50,086 nucleotides of DNA from Verrucomicrobiota bacterium (GCA_023386835.1 JAEWIY010000052.1:1-50086); one strand, 5' to 3'. Numbered from the stretch's first letter, positions 1 to 9,299 are shown. The notes: a model not told the origin generated them from the letters alone. Numbers and translations: made by a program.

Positions 1-1710
1 ATTCAAATCAGCGACGTTGATCGAACCGAGGTGTTTCTCGTGCAGCACCTGGCGACGCGAGGCGTCGAAGCGGGTCGGTCCGGGGCCGGCGATGGAGCCT
101 TCAAATCCTCCCCAATAGATATTGATGCCGGTAAGCGGCGCGCGCGCGGCCGCATCTTCGGAGATGTCGCCGCCGTTGATGACGATCAGGTCGACATGAC
201 CGTCGCTGTTTAGGTCCGAGGCGCTCGATTTGTAACCGCTCAGATTCGGGATATCGACCATTGCATTGGTCGAGAATCCGTCTTTGGCGCCCCAATACAG
301 CCGGAGCGGCACGGCATCATCGAGCGTGCGGTGCTGACTGTTGGCGAAGATGGCGACGGGTTTGGCGTCGGGATTGACGCGCGCGACCGCGACGCCCCGG
401 GCGCCCTCGGTCGCCACGGGCGTTCCTTCGGCAGCGAGACGACGGCTTCCGTCGCCAAAGAAAACGAGCGAGGAGGCCTTCTGCGACTCGTCACCCTGAA
501 AGACCGCGGCAAGGAGGTCAGCACGGCCATCTGCATTGAGGTCACCGATCGTCGTCGCGATGCCGTTCGCGATCGAAAGTTTCAGCGGCGAACCCGTGTC
601 CAGGGCCTCCTGGGAGGTTCCCCAGAGCACGGTCACGCTTGTTTGCGGTTTGGGGTTTTTTCCTGCCGTCGGAAAGATCGGATTGAAATCCGTCAGGACA
701 ACGTCGACCCAGTCATCGTTGTCCAATCGTCCGACAGCGAGGTGCGTGGCGGGCGACGCTTTCACGGTTGTCACCTTGGGCCGGGACGAGCCGGTCGCCA
801 CGCGGACGAGCGCCGTCGTGTTCGTTCCGATCCACAGCACGTCTCCATCTCTCTCCGGAGCGGCCTCCGCGACCAGACACTGCACCTTGGTGCTTTTTTC
901 GGAACCGAGCGGGAGCTTCGCCTGGCCGGTGATGCGCAGAATGGGGGATGAACCGTCGCTGGCGCCGATGAAGTGGAGAATGCCCGTGGACGTGACGACC
1001 GCTGCGGTGGCGTCCCGACCAAAGCGTCCGGTTGCGATATCCACCGCATTCGCGACACCGAGATCATGATGAGCAGTGGGGAAGTAACCGTCACGGCTTC
1101 CCCAATACACGCGGATGATGTTGCCGTCCGGTTGTCCGTGGAGCCAGCCGGGGCCGTTGAGCGTGAGCAGGTCCGGCCAGCTGTCCCCGTTGAGATCGCC
1201 GACGGCCAGGCGCGTGACGCTCTCGACCGGAAGCTGGCGCGTAAGCCGGGAGGTGTTCCAGCCGTCTGCGGCGCCCCAGGCGATGATGATCGAACTACGC
1301 TGCTGTTGGACGTTCTGCCGGTTGGGCATGAACACCAGGTCCATGAACCCGTCGAGATTCAGATCGTGCGGAATGATGGCGCTGCTTCCGTCCACCGCCA
1401 GTTCTCCACGATGGATCGTCCGGCCTGCCGCCGTGGCCATCGTGGCGGGCAATGCATTGAAGATGTCGTGCGTGCTGTTGAACAGCAGGTCGAGATAGCC
1501 GTTGGCGTCGAGGTCATAGCGGCGGATCACCTCGAGCGCGCCGTGACGGTTGACGTACAGGTTTTGCCCGGAGTCGCCGAGTTCACCCGCTGCGAATTCG
1601 GCGCCGGAGTCGGTCCATGATTCGGAAGCGGAGTTCGCTGCAAGAGGAAGGGCGAACAGGCACAAGCCAACGGCAAGGCTGCGGGCGGAGTGCAGGTGGG
1701 AAAGGTGCAT
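1..1710 (-). CDS. Secreted FG-GAP/VCBS repeat protein, C-terminus cut by window edge
   Basis: The minus-strand frame is open from an ATG at 1710 through base 1, giving 570 codons with no stop, so the gene continues beyond the window. It begins with a signal peptide (MHLSHLHSARSLAVGLCLFALPLAA), implying export. The body carries repeated calcium-binding-like FG-GAP motifs of the form D-x-[DN]-x-[DN]-G-x-x-D: YDLDANGYLD (about residue 65), HDLNLDGFMD (about 116), GDLNGDSWPD (about 170), GRLDNDDWVD (about 325), GDLNADGRAD (about 387), SDLNSDGHVD (about 499) and the start of another (VADLN) at the edge. Several YWGxxDG or WGxxDG strings accompany them. Such repeats usually fold as a beta-propeller and mediate binding at the cell surface or outside the cell. 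The ligand is unknown. Its 5' leader consists of heptamer repeats. Plus-strand open frames here are shadows. Confidence 0.85.
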   Translation of the reverse strand, partial: MHLSHLHSARSLAVGLCLFALPLAANSASESWTDSGAEFAAGELGDSGQNLYVNRHGALEVIRRYDLDANGYLDLLFNSTHDIFNALPATMATAAGRTIHRGELAVDGSSAIIPHDLNLDGFMDLVFMPNRQNVQQQRSSIIIAWGAADGWNTSRLTRQLPVESVTRLAVGDLNGDSWPDLLTLNGPGWLHGQPDGNIIRVYWGSRDGYFPTAHHDLGVANAVDIATGRFGRDATAAVVTSTGILHFIGASDGSSPILRITGQAKLPLGSEKSTKVQCLVAEAAPERDGDVLWIGTNTTALVRVATGSSRPKVTTVKASPATHLAVGRLDNDDWVDVVLTDFNPIFPTAGKNPKPQTSVTVLWGTSQEALDTGSPLKLSIANGIATTIGDLNADGRADLLAAVFQGDESQKASSLVFFGDGSRRLAAEGTPVATEGARGVAVARVNPDAKPVAIFANSQHRTLDDAVPLRLYWGAKDGFSTNAMVDIPNLSGYKSSASDLNSDGHVDLIVINGGDISEDAAARAPLTGINIYWGGFEGSIAGPGPTRFDASRRQVLHEKHLGSINVADLN

Positions 1711-1740
1711 GAGGGTCAGGGGTACGAGGGACAAGGGAGC
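1711..1740. repeat. Degenerate heptamer repeat array in the FG-GAP gene leader
   Basis: About four G-rich 7-nt units on the plus strand (GGGTCAG, GGGTACG, AGGGACA, AGGGAGC) directly abut the start codon of the minus-strand gene. The unit AGGGACA matches the array at 40236. On the gene's own strand the leader is pyrimidine-rich and shows no Shine-Dalgarno sequence. Confidence 0.55.
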
Positions 1741-1852
1741 GATGCATCGGCACCGCCGGGGGCACAGTCGGAGTGAAGCTGCCCGCCGCGGCGGGTAGCG
1801 CGAGCGCGTGACACTGGTCAATTCACCTACCCAATCACCGTGGACGGCCTGG

Positions 1853-2632
1853 TCAGATGCCGGCGAAGCCATCGGCCAGGGTCTGGGCAAAACGCGGAAG
1901 CATGGTTGCCACGGCGCCGAAGTCGCTGCCGTGCGCGATCAACCGGCCGCCAAGGCGCACGACGCGCGCAATGTCCGCCGCGTCGCGCGCGGGGCGTCCC
2001 CACGCGACGCCATGCCGGGCGGCCGCGGCGGCGAGCCGGCTTTCGGCCTCCACCATCCGCGGGTGGTTCCAGTCGAGCGGGCAGTCCAGGCGGACCGCAA
2101 GATCGCCCGGGCCGATGAACAGGCCGTCGACTCCCTCGATGGCGGCTATCGCATCGATCTCCGCCAAACCTTCGGGTGATTCGATTTGCAGGATGAGCAG
2201 GGTCTCCTCGTTCGCGGCCTGAAGATAGCCCTGGGTGCCGGCGAGGTAATGGTTGTTGTCCAAGCCCGCGCCGTCGAGACCCCGTTGACCGAGCGGGGGA
2301 AACTTCACGGCGCGGACAAGGCCCGCGGCATCGCGTGCATCATGCACCAGCGGAATCATCAGTGCGGTCGCGCCGTCCTCGAGGAGGTGATAGAGCTCAG
2401 ACGCGTTGCGACTGCCGGTGCGAACCAGGCAGTCGATGTTGGCAAGGTGGTGCAGGGCGATCAGGCGCTGGAGTTCCCGCCGATCCCAGGTGTTGTGCTC
2501 GGCATCGAGCCAGAGTGCGTCGAAACCCGCGGCGGCGGCGTGCGCTGGCATCATTGCAGTGGGATAATAGAGGCAGGCAATGCGGGCCGGCAGATTGCGA
2601 CGCAGACGGGACCGAAGCAGGGAGGGGCGCAT
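1853..2632 (-). CDS. HpcH/HpaI family aldolase (2-keto-3-deoxy sugar-acid aldolase type)
   Basis: This is a 259-residue class II, metal-dependent aldolase of the HpcH/HpaI family, which cleaves 2-keto-3-deoxy acids to pyruvate plus an aldehyde. The family's catalytic and metal residues are visible: His46 in WLDAEHNTWD, Arg71 in LVRTG, Glu151 in LQIESPEG and Asp177 in LFIGPGDLA. The ATG at 2632 was chosen because it gives the usual family length. An upstream TTG at 2713 would add 27 unconserved residues. It is cytoplasmic, lies on the same strand as the FG-GAP gene and diverges from the cupin gene. The neighbouring sugar-acid type enzymes suggest a pathway producing a 2-keto-3-deoxy acid, but the exact substrate cannot be read from sequence. 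Confidence 0.88.
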   Translation of the reverse strand: MRPSLLRSRLRRNLPARIACLYYPTAMMPAHAAAAGFDALWLDAEHNTWDRRELQRLIALHHLANIDCLVRTGSRNASELYHLLEDGATALMIPLVHDARDAAGLVRAVKFPPLGQRGLDGAGLDNNHYLAGTQGYLQAANEETLLILQIESPEGLAEIDAIAAIEGVDGLFIGPGDLAVRLDCPLDWNHPRMVEAESRLAAAAARHGVAWGRPARDAADIARVVRLGGRLIAHGSDFGAVATMLPRFAQTLADGFAGI

Positions 2633-2811
2633 GAAAGGCTGAGGGGCTGCGCGGAGATTACGGGAGCGGGTGCAGGCCGGTTCAACCTGGGAAGGGGCCC
2701 GTACGGTGGGCAAATCTTGTGACCAGCCCGTGGGCGTTGCGTTGCCGGCAGGGTCATTGTCCGGTGCTCGTGTTTGGTTCTCCCCGCACGCCTCCGCCCC
2801 TGCGTACTGCG

Positions 2812-3717
2812 ATGAAATTGCCTCTTTACCCCATTGTCCTCCTCCTCGTGCCGCTGGCGGCGAGCGGTTATAAGAAGGATCCGGATCACGGACTGCTGTT
2901 CAACGAGACCAAGGTTGAACTCGCGGTGCGGAACGACGCGCCGTATCACGATCTGGAGTCGGCCCTGCTTGTTTCTCCGAACGACCTGCCGGAACGCGGG
3001 CACTACTCGAACTCGAGCATGGCCCGGGTTGAACTTCATGTTATCCAGCCCGACGGTGGTGCGAGGCGTCACCGCGCCGAGGGTTTTCGTGAACAGGTCT
3101 TCATCATTCTCGAAGGAGAAATGGAATTCACGGTGGACGGTGACGTGCTTGCCGCGCGCAAACACGACGTCGTCTTCGTGCCGGCGTCTGCCGAGCGTGC
3201 GTTCGTGGCGAAATCACCGGCAAAGGTGCTGCAGGCGGATTGGTGGCAGGCCGGCGAACCGCCGGTGGACGCGGGTCGCGCCTTCGTCGTTTCGGAGAAG
3301 GGCCGGGTGATGCGACCCACGCATGGTGAAGGCTACATCACGGTCACGCCAAACCCGCGTCAACAGGGGCAGGCGCTGTCCATCACCGGGTACGGCGGAC
3401 ACGTCAACGCGACCAACGCGCTGCTGCTTTACCCTCTCGACCTCCAGGGCGCCCGGCCCTTCACCGCGAACACGCGGCTCTCGCGCATGGGACTGTCGGC
3501 ATACCGCGCCGACGGCGGCACACCGTGGCACTTTCATCCGGACCGGGAGCAGTGCTTCGTCATCCTCGCGGGAAAGGCGCTGCTCGAGGTCGGGGCAAAC
3601 ACGGTCGAGGTGAAGCCGGGTGACATCGTGTTCGCTCCCCGCCATGTCGGGCATGGTTACAAGTCGATCGGCAGCGACGCCTACACCTTCATGGAACTCG
3701 AGTGGGGCCGCAACTGA
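2812..3717 (+). CDS. Secreted bicupin protein
   Basis: A 301-residue protein with an N-terminal signal peptide (MKLPLYPIVLLLVPLAASG) and two cupin domains. The first lies at about residues 75-145 (around EQVFIILEGEMEFTVDG) and the second at about 215-300. The second has the clear metal-site pattern HFHPDREQCFVILAGKA, with a second His in RHVGHGY. The ATG at 2812 is chosen over an in-frame upstream start at 2719 because it begins exactly at the signal peptide. The substrate is unknown. Bicupins include dioxygenases, decarboxylases and isomerases of sugars and acids. It is the first gene of the plus-strand run leading to a TonB receptor, mutarotase and symporter, so a periplasmic step on the imported compound is plausible. 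Confidence 0.82.
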   Translation: MKLPLYPIVLLLVPLAASGYKKDPDHGLLFNETKVELAVRNDAPYHDLESALLVSPNDLPERGHYSNSSMARVELHVIQPDGGARRHRAEGFREQVFIILEGEMEFTVDGDVLAARKHDVVFVPASAERAFVAKSPAKVLQADWWQAGEPPVDAGRAFVVSEKGRVMRPTHGEGYITVTPNPRQQGQALSITGYGGHVNATNALLLYPLDLQGARPFTANTRLSRMGLSAYRADGGTPWHFHPDREQCFVILAGKALLEVGANTVEVKPGDIVFAPRHVGHGYKSIGSDAYTFMELEWGRN

Positions 3718-3934
3718 GCCGCGGTCGCCCGGCTGGAGCGGCGGCCGCGGTGGAAGGAATTCCCGGGCGCCGGTGTTATGTATTCAACTAATGGATCCAC
3801 CCTTTCCGGTGACGGCACCGGACAAGCAATGTGACCAGTACAACGTCTTTGTCGGGCGCCCGTGCTGTGCAAACGTCTCTTGCGAGCAGCGTCCCTTCAA
3901 CCGCCGCAGGGCATAGTCTTAGACCCCCGAAACT

Positions 3935-6151
3935 ATGAAACACCACACGCTCCCCGGAGTGAGCTTTGCCGTACTCCTGCTCGGATCCACCCTTTCCGCC
4001 CAGACCGTCCCCGCGGCGGATCAGGAATCGGTGACGCTCCCAACCTTTGACGTGACGGAGTCGAAACCCGTCGGCTATGGCACGACCAACGCGCTTGGCG
4101 CGACGAGGATGAATCTCGCGATCAAGGATACTCCGAATTCCATCGTGATCCTCAACCGTGAGTTGATGGACGACCTCGGCGCTCTCGACGGCCTCGACAT
4201 CCTCAAGTACGCGAGCGGTGTCGCACCATCGTCGACGCGCACGATCAACGTGGTGACGGTGCGCGGCGAGGAGGTGCGTCCGAACAACGGCGCCAACTTT
4301 CTCGACGGCCTGCCGGGAGGTCCGTTTGCCGAGATCGAGACGGAGTTCGTCGAACGCATCGAGTTCGTGAAGGGCCCGGCCGGCTCGCTCTACGGCTCCC
4401 ACTCGCTGGGCGGCCTGATCAACCGCGTCTCCAAGCGTCCACTGCCGATTCATCAAACGACGCTGAAGGCGGCGTACGATTCGATCGGGAACACGATGCA
4501 GGGCTCCTTCGACACGACCGGGCCGCTGGGTGACACCGGCCTCGCCTTTCGTGCGATCGGAGTGATCCGGGACGGTGAAACGCACACCGGATCGGTCGAC
4601 AACAAGGAAGCGCTGTATTTATACGGCTCCTACACTGCGAAGGACAGCCCGGGCCGGTTCTGGGGACGCTACAGTTTCCAGCACATCGAGACCGGCCATG
4701 AGGCGCCGAACTGGTTCTACGATGGCGCCGGCCAGCCGTCGTCCTTCCTCGGTGTCGATTTTCTCTCGGTGCCGGCGCAGCCTGAGGCGGAGCGCAAAAA
4801 CCATTCGTTCGAGGCGGGCTTCGAAACCCAGCTCGCGGGTGGCGCATCGACGTGGAACATCCGGCTGGTGGCTCGGTACGACCAGCAGTGGAGCGAGGAA
4901 TTTGCGATGATCCCGCTGGGTTACGCGTTCTATGATGCCGCGGGCAACCTCATCGGCAAAACCGGCACCGGCGTCAGCGCGAGCCAGCCGAAGTTCAGCG
5001 ATTCGAACTGGGTCGACATTCGTCTCGACAGCTACACCCGGCGCAATGCCGGTCCCACCACGTCCAAGCAGTACGGCGGTTACGTCGATGCGGTCGGCGA
5101 TTTCGAGACCGGCCCGATCAAGCACAAGCTGCTCATCTATTCCCAGATCAGCGGCGCAAGCGGTGACAGCGAATCGACCAACTACTCCCTGCCGCCCGGC
5201 TTCGAGTTCAGCGTGATCAACCCGGTTTACTACGACATCCGCGACTTGTTCCAGGATCCGGTGCTGGCCACCAAGTCCTCCGGCTCGAGTGAAGCCTTCA
5301 ACTTCGGCGTCCAGGACAATCTGTTCCTCTTCAATGACCGCCTGATCGTCGTCGGCGGCGCGCGTTACGATCATGCGCGGGACAACGGCAGCACCAATCA
5401 CATCACCGGCGTGCGTTCGCCCGAGCGCGTCACCAACAATTGGGTTTTCAAGGGCGGCCTCGTGGTCAAGCCGTTCAAAGCCCAGGATGGCGTGTCATTG
5501 TTTTACAACTACTCCGAGACCTTCACCGCACAGGCAGGCACGACGCTGTCAGGGGTCCCGTTCAAGGACATCGAAGGCACGGCCAATGAAGTCGGCGTGA
5601 AATTGGAGCTCCTGCCGCAGGGCATCGTGATGACGGCCTCCGTCTTCCGGAACGAGAACACAAACTTCCCGATCCGTGTTCTCGATCCGAACACCGGGCT
5701 GGATGATTTCCTGCAGATCGGCACGGGCGTATCGAAGGGCTGGGAGGCGGACATCGCCTGGCAGCCGAAGCCGAACCTCGCATTTATGTTCGCGGTCTCG
5801 GACGTCGACTCGAAGAACCCGAACGGACTTCGGAAGCGCAACGTGCAGAATGGTATCAACTATCGTTTCGTCGGAAAGTACACGTTTGAAGGCGGGCTGC
5901 TCGACCGATTGTCGGTCGGCGCCGGGTTCGTCACGATCGCGGACCGCGCTGGGGAGAACAACAATACTTTCGTGACCGAAGGGTATGACACCCTCGATTT
6001 GTTCGCGGCCTACAGCTTCGAGCAGTGGCGCTTTCAGGTGAATGTAAACAACGTGCTCGACGAGAACGGCGTCGAATCGTCGATCGTGGCTTCGCTGGCG
6101 CAGACGCAGCGCCCGTTGTCCGCGCGGCTGACGGTGCAATACAGCTTCTGA
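3935..6151 (+). CDS. TonB-dependent receptor (siderophore-receptor-like)
   Basis: A 738-residue outer-membrane receptor. It has a signal peptide (MKHHTLPGVSFAVLLLGSTLSAQ), a plug domain at roughly residues 50-170 (TPNSIVILNRELMDDLGA, ERIEFVKGPAGSLYGSHSLGG) and a 22-strand-type beta-barrel ending in the aromatic signature LTVQYSF. Typical TonB receptor length fits. It imports a bulky ligand using TonB energy. The plug resembles FhuE/FecA-type siderophore receptors, but many Verrucomicrobiota use such receptors for carbohydrates. The context (bicupin before, mutarotase and sodium symporter after) favours an organic nutrient. The 217-base upstream spacer holds a 16-base direct repeat shared with the signal-peptide coding region. 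Confidence 0.92.
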   Translation: MKHHTLPGVSFAVLLLGSTLSAQTVPAADQESVTLPTFDVTESKPVGYGTTNALGATRMNLAIKDTPNSIVILNRELMDDLGALDGLDILKYASGVAPSSTRTINVVTVRGEEVRPNNGANFLDGLPGGPFAEIETEFVERIEFVKGPAGSLYGSHSLGGLINRVSKRPLPIHQTTLKAAYDSIGNTMQGSFDTTGPLGDTGLAFRAIGVIRDGETHTGSVDNKEALYLYGSYTAKDSPGRFWGRYSFQHIETGHEAPNWFYDGAGQPSSFLGVDFLSVPAQPEAERKNHSFEAGFETQLAGGASTWNIRLVARYDQQWSEEFAMIPLGYAFYDAAGNLIGKTGTGVSASQPKFSDSNWVDIRLDSYTRRNAGPTTSKQYGGYVDAVGDFETGPIKHKLLIYSQISGASGDSESTNYSLPPGFEFSVINPVYYDIRDLFQDPVLATKSSGSSEAFNFGVQDNLFLFNDRLIVVGGARYDHARDNGSTNHITGVRSPERVTNNWVFKGGLVVKPFKAQDGVSLFYNYSETFTAQAGTTLSGVPFKDIEGTANEVGVKLELLPQGIVMTASVFRNENTNFPIRVLDPNTGLDDFLQIGTGVSKGWEADIAWQPKPNLAFMFAVSDVDSKNPNGLRKRNVQNGINYRFVGKYTFEGGLLDRLSVGAGFVTIADRAGENNNTFVTEGYDTLDLFAAYSFEQWRFQVNVNNVLDENGVESSIVASLAQTQRPLSARLTVQYSF

Positions 6152-6192
6152 TTGCCCGGCTGCGCTTGATTTTCCTCCGGCATGCCCCGGCC

Positions 6193-7824
6193 GTGCGGCC
6201 CGTGTGCTCCGCTTCCATCCTTCGGATGGCGGCGGGGATGCTCGGGCTTGCGCTGGCGGGATACACGGCCTGTGGCGCGCACGACATGACGAGCCTGGTG
6301 CAGCTGGAACCGGTGACACTCGGCGTGGCCGCTGCAGGCGCGGAGAGCTGGTGTACCCTCACTCATGTCGCCGGCAGATGGTCGGTCGTCTGGTCCGGAC
6401 CCGATCACGTTCCTCTCCGGACGAGCGTGGCGATCGGGCTGCGTGAGCAATCGACGCCAGTGCCGGCGCCGGAGCTCCCGGCATCCGCGAGGGGCGCCGC
6501 GGATCCGAACGCGTTGGCAAAACTGACGGAGGGTGATGTCACGTTGCTCGTGCGGAGCGGCCACCGGATTCCGGGGGCGCCGCCCCGTTTCCCGAGCGCG
6601 GGGCTGATTATCAGCCGCGAGCAAGGAGGCGCCCGGGTCGATCTAGCGTTCGTGGACGGGTTGCCGGATCGGGTTGTCGGAGCGGCGGCGCTTGCACTCG
6701 CACGCGGACGCGTCGCCGCCGTCTATCTGACTGTTGACGAGGACGAACGGGCGGTGTGTCGGTTGGTCGAGATGCCGCTCCCGGCAGCCGCGGTGGCCGT
6801 GTCGTCATGGCGGAAGTTGCCGGCGTATCCGGAGTCGATCGGCGTCGCCGGCGTTCTCGCCGGTGTGCATCAGCAGGTGCTGATTGCCGCCGGTGGCGCG
6901 AATTTTCCCGACAAGGCTCCATGGGAGGGAGGTGCGAAAGTCACCCATGACACGATCCATGTGCTCCGGCCGGGCGCGGACGTCTGGGAGTCCGTGGGGC
7001 GTCTGCCGGAGCCGCGCAGTTACGGCGCCGCGGTTTCCGTTCCGCAGGGTGTACTGGTCATCGGTGGCGAGAACGGCACGACGATTTACCAGGATGCGTT
7101 TTTCCTCGTGTGGGACAGCGGGCGGGTGCGGGTGGAGCCCGCGCCGGGATTGGCGGCGCCGGTGACGAGTCCGGTTGCGGCAGTGCTGGGAACCCAGGTG
7201 TATCTTGCAGGCGGGTACGCTCCCGGCGCATTCCGAACGAGTCGTTCGGATTTCTGGCGTTTGGACCTCGAACGGCTCGGGGACGGCTGGCAGCGCGAGC
7301 CGTCCTGGCCCGGACCGTCGCGCGCGCAGGCGGTCATGGCGGCGGTTGATGGGGCGGTGTACCTCTTGAGCGGCCTCGAACTGGTGGCAGGCGCAGACGG
7401 AAAGGCCCGTGCAGCCTACCTGGCTGACGCGTATCGTTTTCGCCCTGGCGAGGGTTGGTCCCGCTTGCCCGACCTGCCATGGTCCGCGCTCGCCGCGCCC
7501 TCTCCCGCACCGGTCAACGAGGCGCCGGCCCGGTTATTCGTTCTGGGTGGCGTGGATGGGCGGCAGGCCGGCAAACTGCCGCGCGATGCCCGCCTGCCGG
7601 AGGATATCCTTGTTTTCGATGTCGCCGCGAACTGCTGGAAGCTCTGGCCTGAACCGTGGCCCCAGCCGGTGGTGACAAGTTCCGCCGTGCTGTTCGATGG
7701 TGCCTGGACCATCGTCTCCGGTGAGACCATGGCCGGGGTGCGCACGCCCGAGGTATGGTCCTGGATGCTTCCGCCGACCCCTTCCGCTGCGACCGTGGCG
7801 GAGCAAACCCACACCTCTCCATGA
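6193..7824 (+). CDS. Kelch-repeat cyclically permuted mutarotase (NanM-like)
   Basis: About 543 residues. The C-terminal two thirds (from about residue 205) is a Kelch beta-propeller with family marks AGVLAGVHQQVLIAAGGANF, PWEGGAKV, repeated GG doublets (VLVIGGENG, YLAGGY, FVLGGVDG) and VWSW near the end. This matches the NanM/cyclically permuted mutarotase group, which interconverts anomers of sialic acid or similar sugars in the periplasm. The N-terminal ~200 residues match nothing I recognise. A GTG at 6193 is preferred because it gives a signal peptide with Arg residues before AAGMLGLALAGYTACGA. The ATG at 6226 is the alternative. The stop overlaps the symporter start (ATGA), so the two are probably translationally coupled. 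Confidence 0.82.
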   Translation: MRPVCSASILRMAAGMLGLALAGYTACGAHDMTSLVQLEPVTLGVAAAGAESWCTLTHVAGRWSVVWSGPDHVPLRTSVAIGLREQSTPVPAPELPASARGAADPNALAKLTEGDVTLLVRSGHRIPGAPPRFPSAGLIISREQGGARVDLAFVDGLPDRVVGAAALALARGRVAAVYLTVDEDERAVCRLVEMPLPAAAVAVSSWRKLPAYPESIGVAGVLAGVHQQVLIAAGGANFPDKAPWEGGAKVTHDTIHVLRPGADVWESVGRLPEPRSYGAAVSVPQGVLVIGGENGTTIYQDAFFLVWDSGRVRVEPAPGLAAPVTSPVAAVLGTQVYLAGGYAPGAFRTSRSDFWRLDLERLGDGWQREPSWPGPSRAQAVMAAVDGAVYLLSGLELVAGADGKARAAYLADAYRFRPGEGWSRLPDLPWSALAAPSPAPVNEAPARLFVLGGVDGRQAGKLPRDARLPEDILVFDVAANCWKLWPEPWPQPVVTSSAVLFDGAWTIVSGETMAGVRTPEVWSWMLPPTPSAATVAEQTHTSP

Positions 7825-9299
7825 CTCTTCTCGACGGACTCATCATCAGCGTCTACCTGGTCGGCATCGTCGTCGTCGGGATCCGGTATCGAGGCCGCCA
7901 GGACGACATCCGCGACTACTTCACGGCCCAGCAGGGATTCAGTGGGATCGTCGGCATGACGCTGGTCGGGCTGAGCCTCGGCGCGACGCTCTTCAGTGCG
8001 CTCAGCTTCGTGGCGTTCCCCGCGGTGGTGTACACGTATGGCGTCACGGCATTGACCGCGCTGGCCGGATACCCCGCTGCGTATCTGATCCTCCGATACT
8101 GGTTTCTGCCGCGCTACCTCGACCGGCCGCAGAACAGTCCGTATGACATACTGGAGCGACGCTTCGGTAAACCCACGCGGCTGGTCGCGTCGGCGGTGTT
8201 CGTGCTCCTGCGCCTGTGCTGGATGGCGGCTCTGATCTATGCGTCGGTGATCGTGGTTCTCGCATGCTGTGGCCTCGGGCCGGGCTGGTTCTGGCCGGTG
8301 CTGCTGACCGTCGGACTTTCGAGCACGGTGTACACCGTCGTGGGCGGCATTCGCGGCGTGATCATCACCGACGCAATCCAGTTCCTGCTGATCATGGCCG
8401 TGCTGCTGGTCACGATTATCTACGTCGGAGTGAACATTCCGCTTTCGCTGGAGGACGTGACCGTCTACGTCGACACGCACACCAGCCTGCTGGAGTTGAA
8501 CTGGTCGCTGGATCCGACGCTGACGATGACGGTGTGGGCGATGGCCATCGGCGGCACGGTGCAGAACATGAGTTCGTTCACAGCCGACCAGATGTCGCTG
8601 CAACGCTACCTCGCGTCCGGTGGCGTCAAACCGGCGTCAGCGGCGTTCGGCACCAGCATGGTCACCACCACCATCGTCTTGCTGATGCTGTCGGCCGTCG
8701 GCCTCACACTCGGTGCGTGGTACAGCGTGCATACGGATCCGAACCTGCCGGTGGAGGCGGACAAGGTGTTCCCGTACTTTGTGGCGACGCAACTGCCGGT
8801 AGGATTCATGGGCATGATCCTCGCCGCGATTCTCGCGGCCTCGATGAGCAGCATCACCAGCGGCATCAACGCGCTCTCGGGTTCGCTGATGTCGGATTTC
8901 GGTTCGCTGGCCGAGCGCGTGGAGAGCCGTCGGCTGCTGAGGTATGCCCGGTGGACCAGCGCGGGCGTCGGTGTGCTGGCCACGATCGTCGGGGGATTCC
9001 TCGACGGCATGGGAACGCTGTTCGACATCATGAATGCGTTCTACGGGGTGTTCCTCGGGCCGCTGCTCGGCTGCATGATCTGCGCGGTGACCAGCCTGCC
9101 GGTGCGTGGAACAGGCATCATCGCCGGCATGATGCTCGGCTGCCTTACCGGTATCGCCGTTGCTCTTTCGTCGATTGCCAACCTCTGGGTCTCGCTGGCT
9201 TCGTGCGCCGCGACGGTGCTGACCGCCCTGCTGGTGTCACCGCTGGTGAAGCCGCATTCGGCATCGCTGACCGAGGCGGAATTGGCGAAGAGTCAGTGA
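7821..9299 (+). CDS. Sodium:solute symporter family transporter
   Basis: A 492-residue inner-membrane protein with about 13 hydrophobic helices, starting MTLLDGLIISVYLVGIVVVG. Signature regions of the SSS family are present: SLGATLFSALSF in helix 2, ILERRFGK after helix 3, and the LNP-loop equivalent ASMSSITSGINALSGSLMSDF at about residues 338-358. It would carry a sugar, sugar acid or amino-acid-like solute with sodium. The start overlaps the mutarotase stop by four bases (ATGA). A NanM-like mutarotase plus SSS transporter is a recurring pair for sialic-acid-like substrates. The 3' end overlaps the convergent SDR gene by seven bases. Confidence 0.92.
   Translation: MTLLDGLIISVYLVGIVVVGIRYRGRQDDIRDYFTAQQGFSGIVGMTLVGLSLGATLFSALSFVAFPAVVYTYGVTALTALAGYPAAYLILRYWFLPRYLDRPQNSPYDILERRFGKPTRLVASAVFVLLRLCWMAALIYASVIVVLACCGLGPGWFWPVLLTVGLSSTVYTVVGGIRGVIITDAIQFLLIMAVLLVTIIYVGVNIPLSLEDVTVYVDTHTSLLELNWSLDPTLTMTVWAMAIGGTVQNMSSFTADQMSLQRYLASGGVKPASAAFGTSMVTTTIVLLMLSAVGLTLGAWYSVHTDPNLPVEADKVFPYFVATQLPVGFMGMILAAILAASMSSITSGINALSGSLMSDFGSLAERVESRRLLRYARWTSAGVGVLATIVGGFLDGMGTLFDIMNAFYGVFLGPLLGCMICAVTSLPVRGTGIIAGMMLGCLTGIAVALSSIANLWVSLASCAATVLTALLVSPLVKPHSASLTEAELAKSQ

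Noticed and set aside
331..1620. Two long plus-strand frames (331-951 and 973-1620)
   Set aside because: They are antisense to a continuous minus-strand frame with a signal peptide and seven FG-GAP motifs, and their own products are Arg-rich and motif-free.
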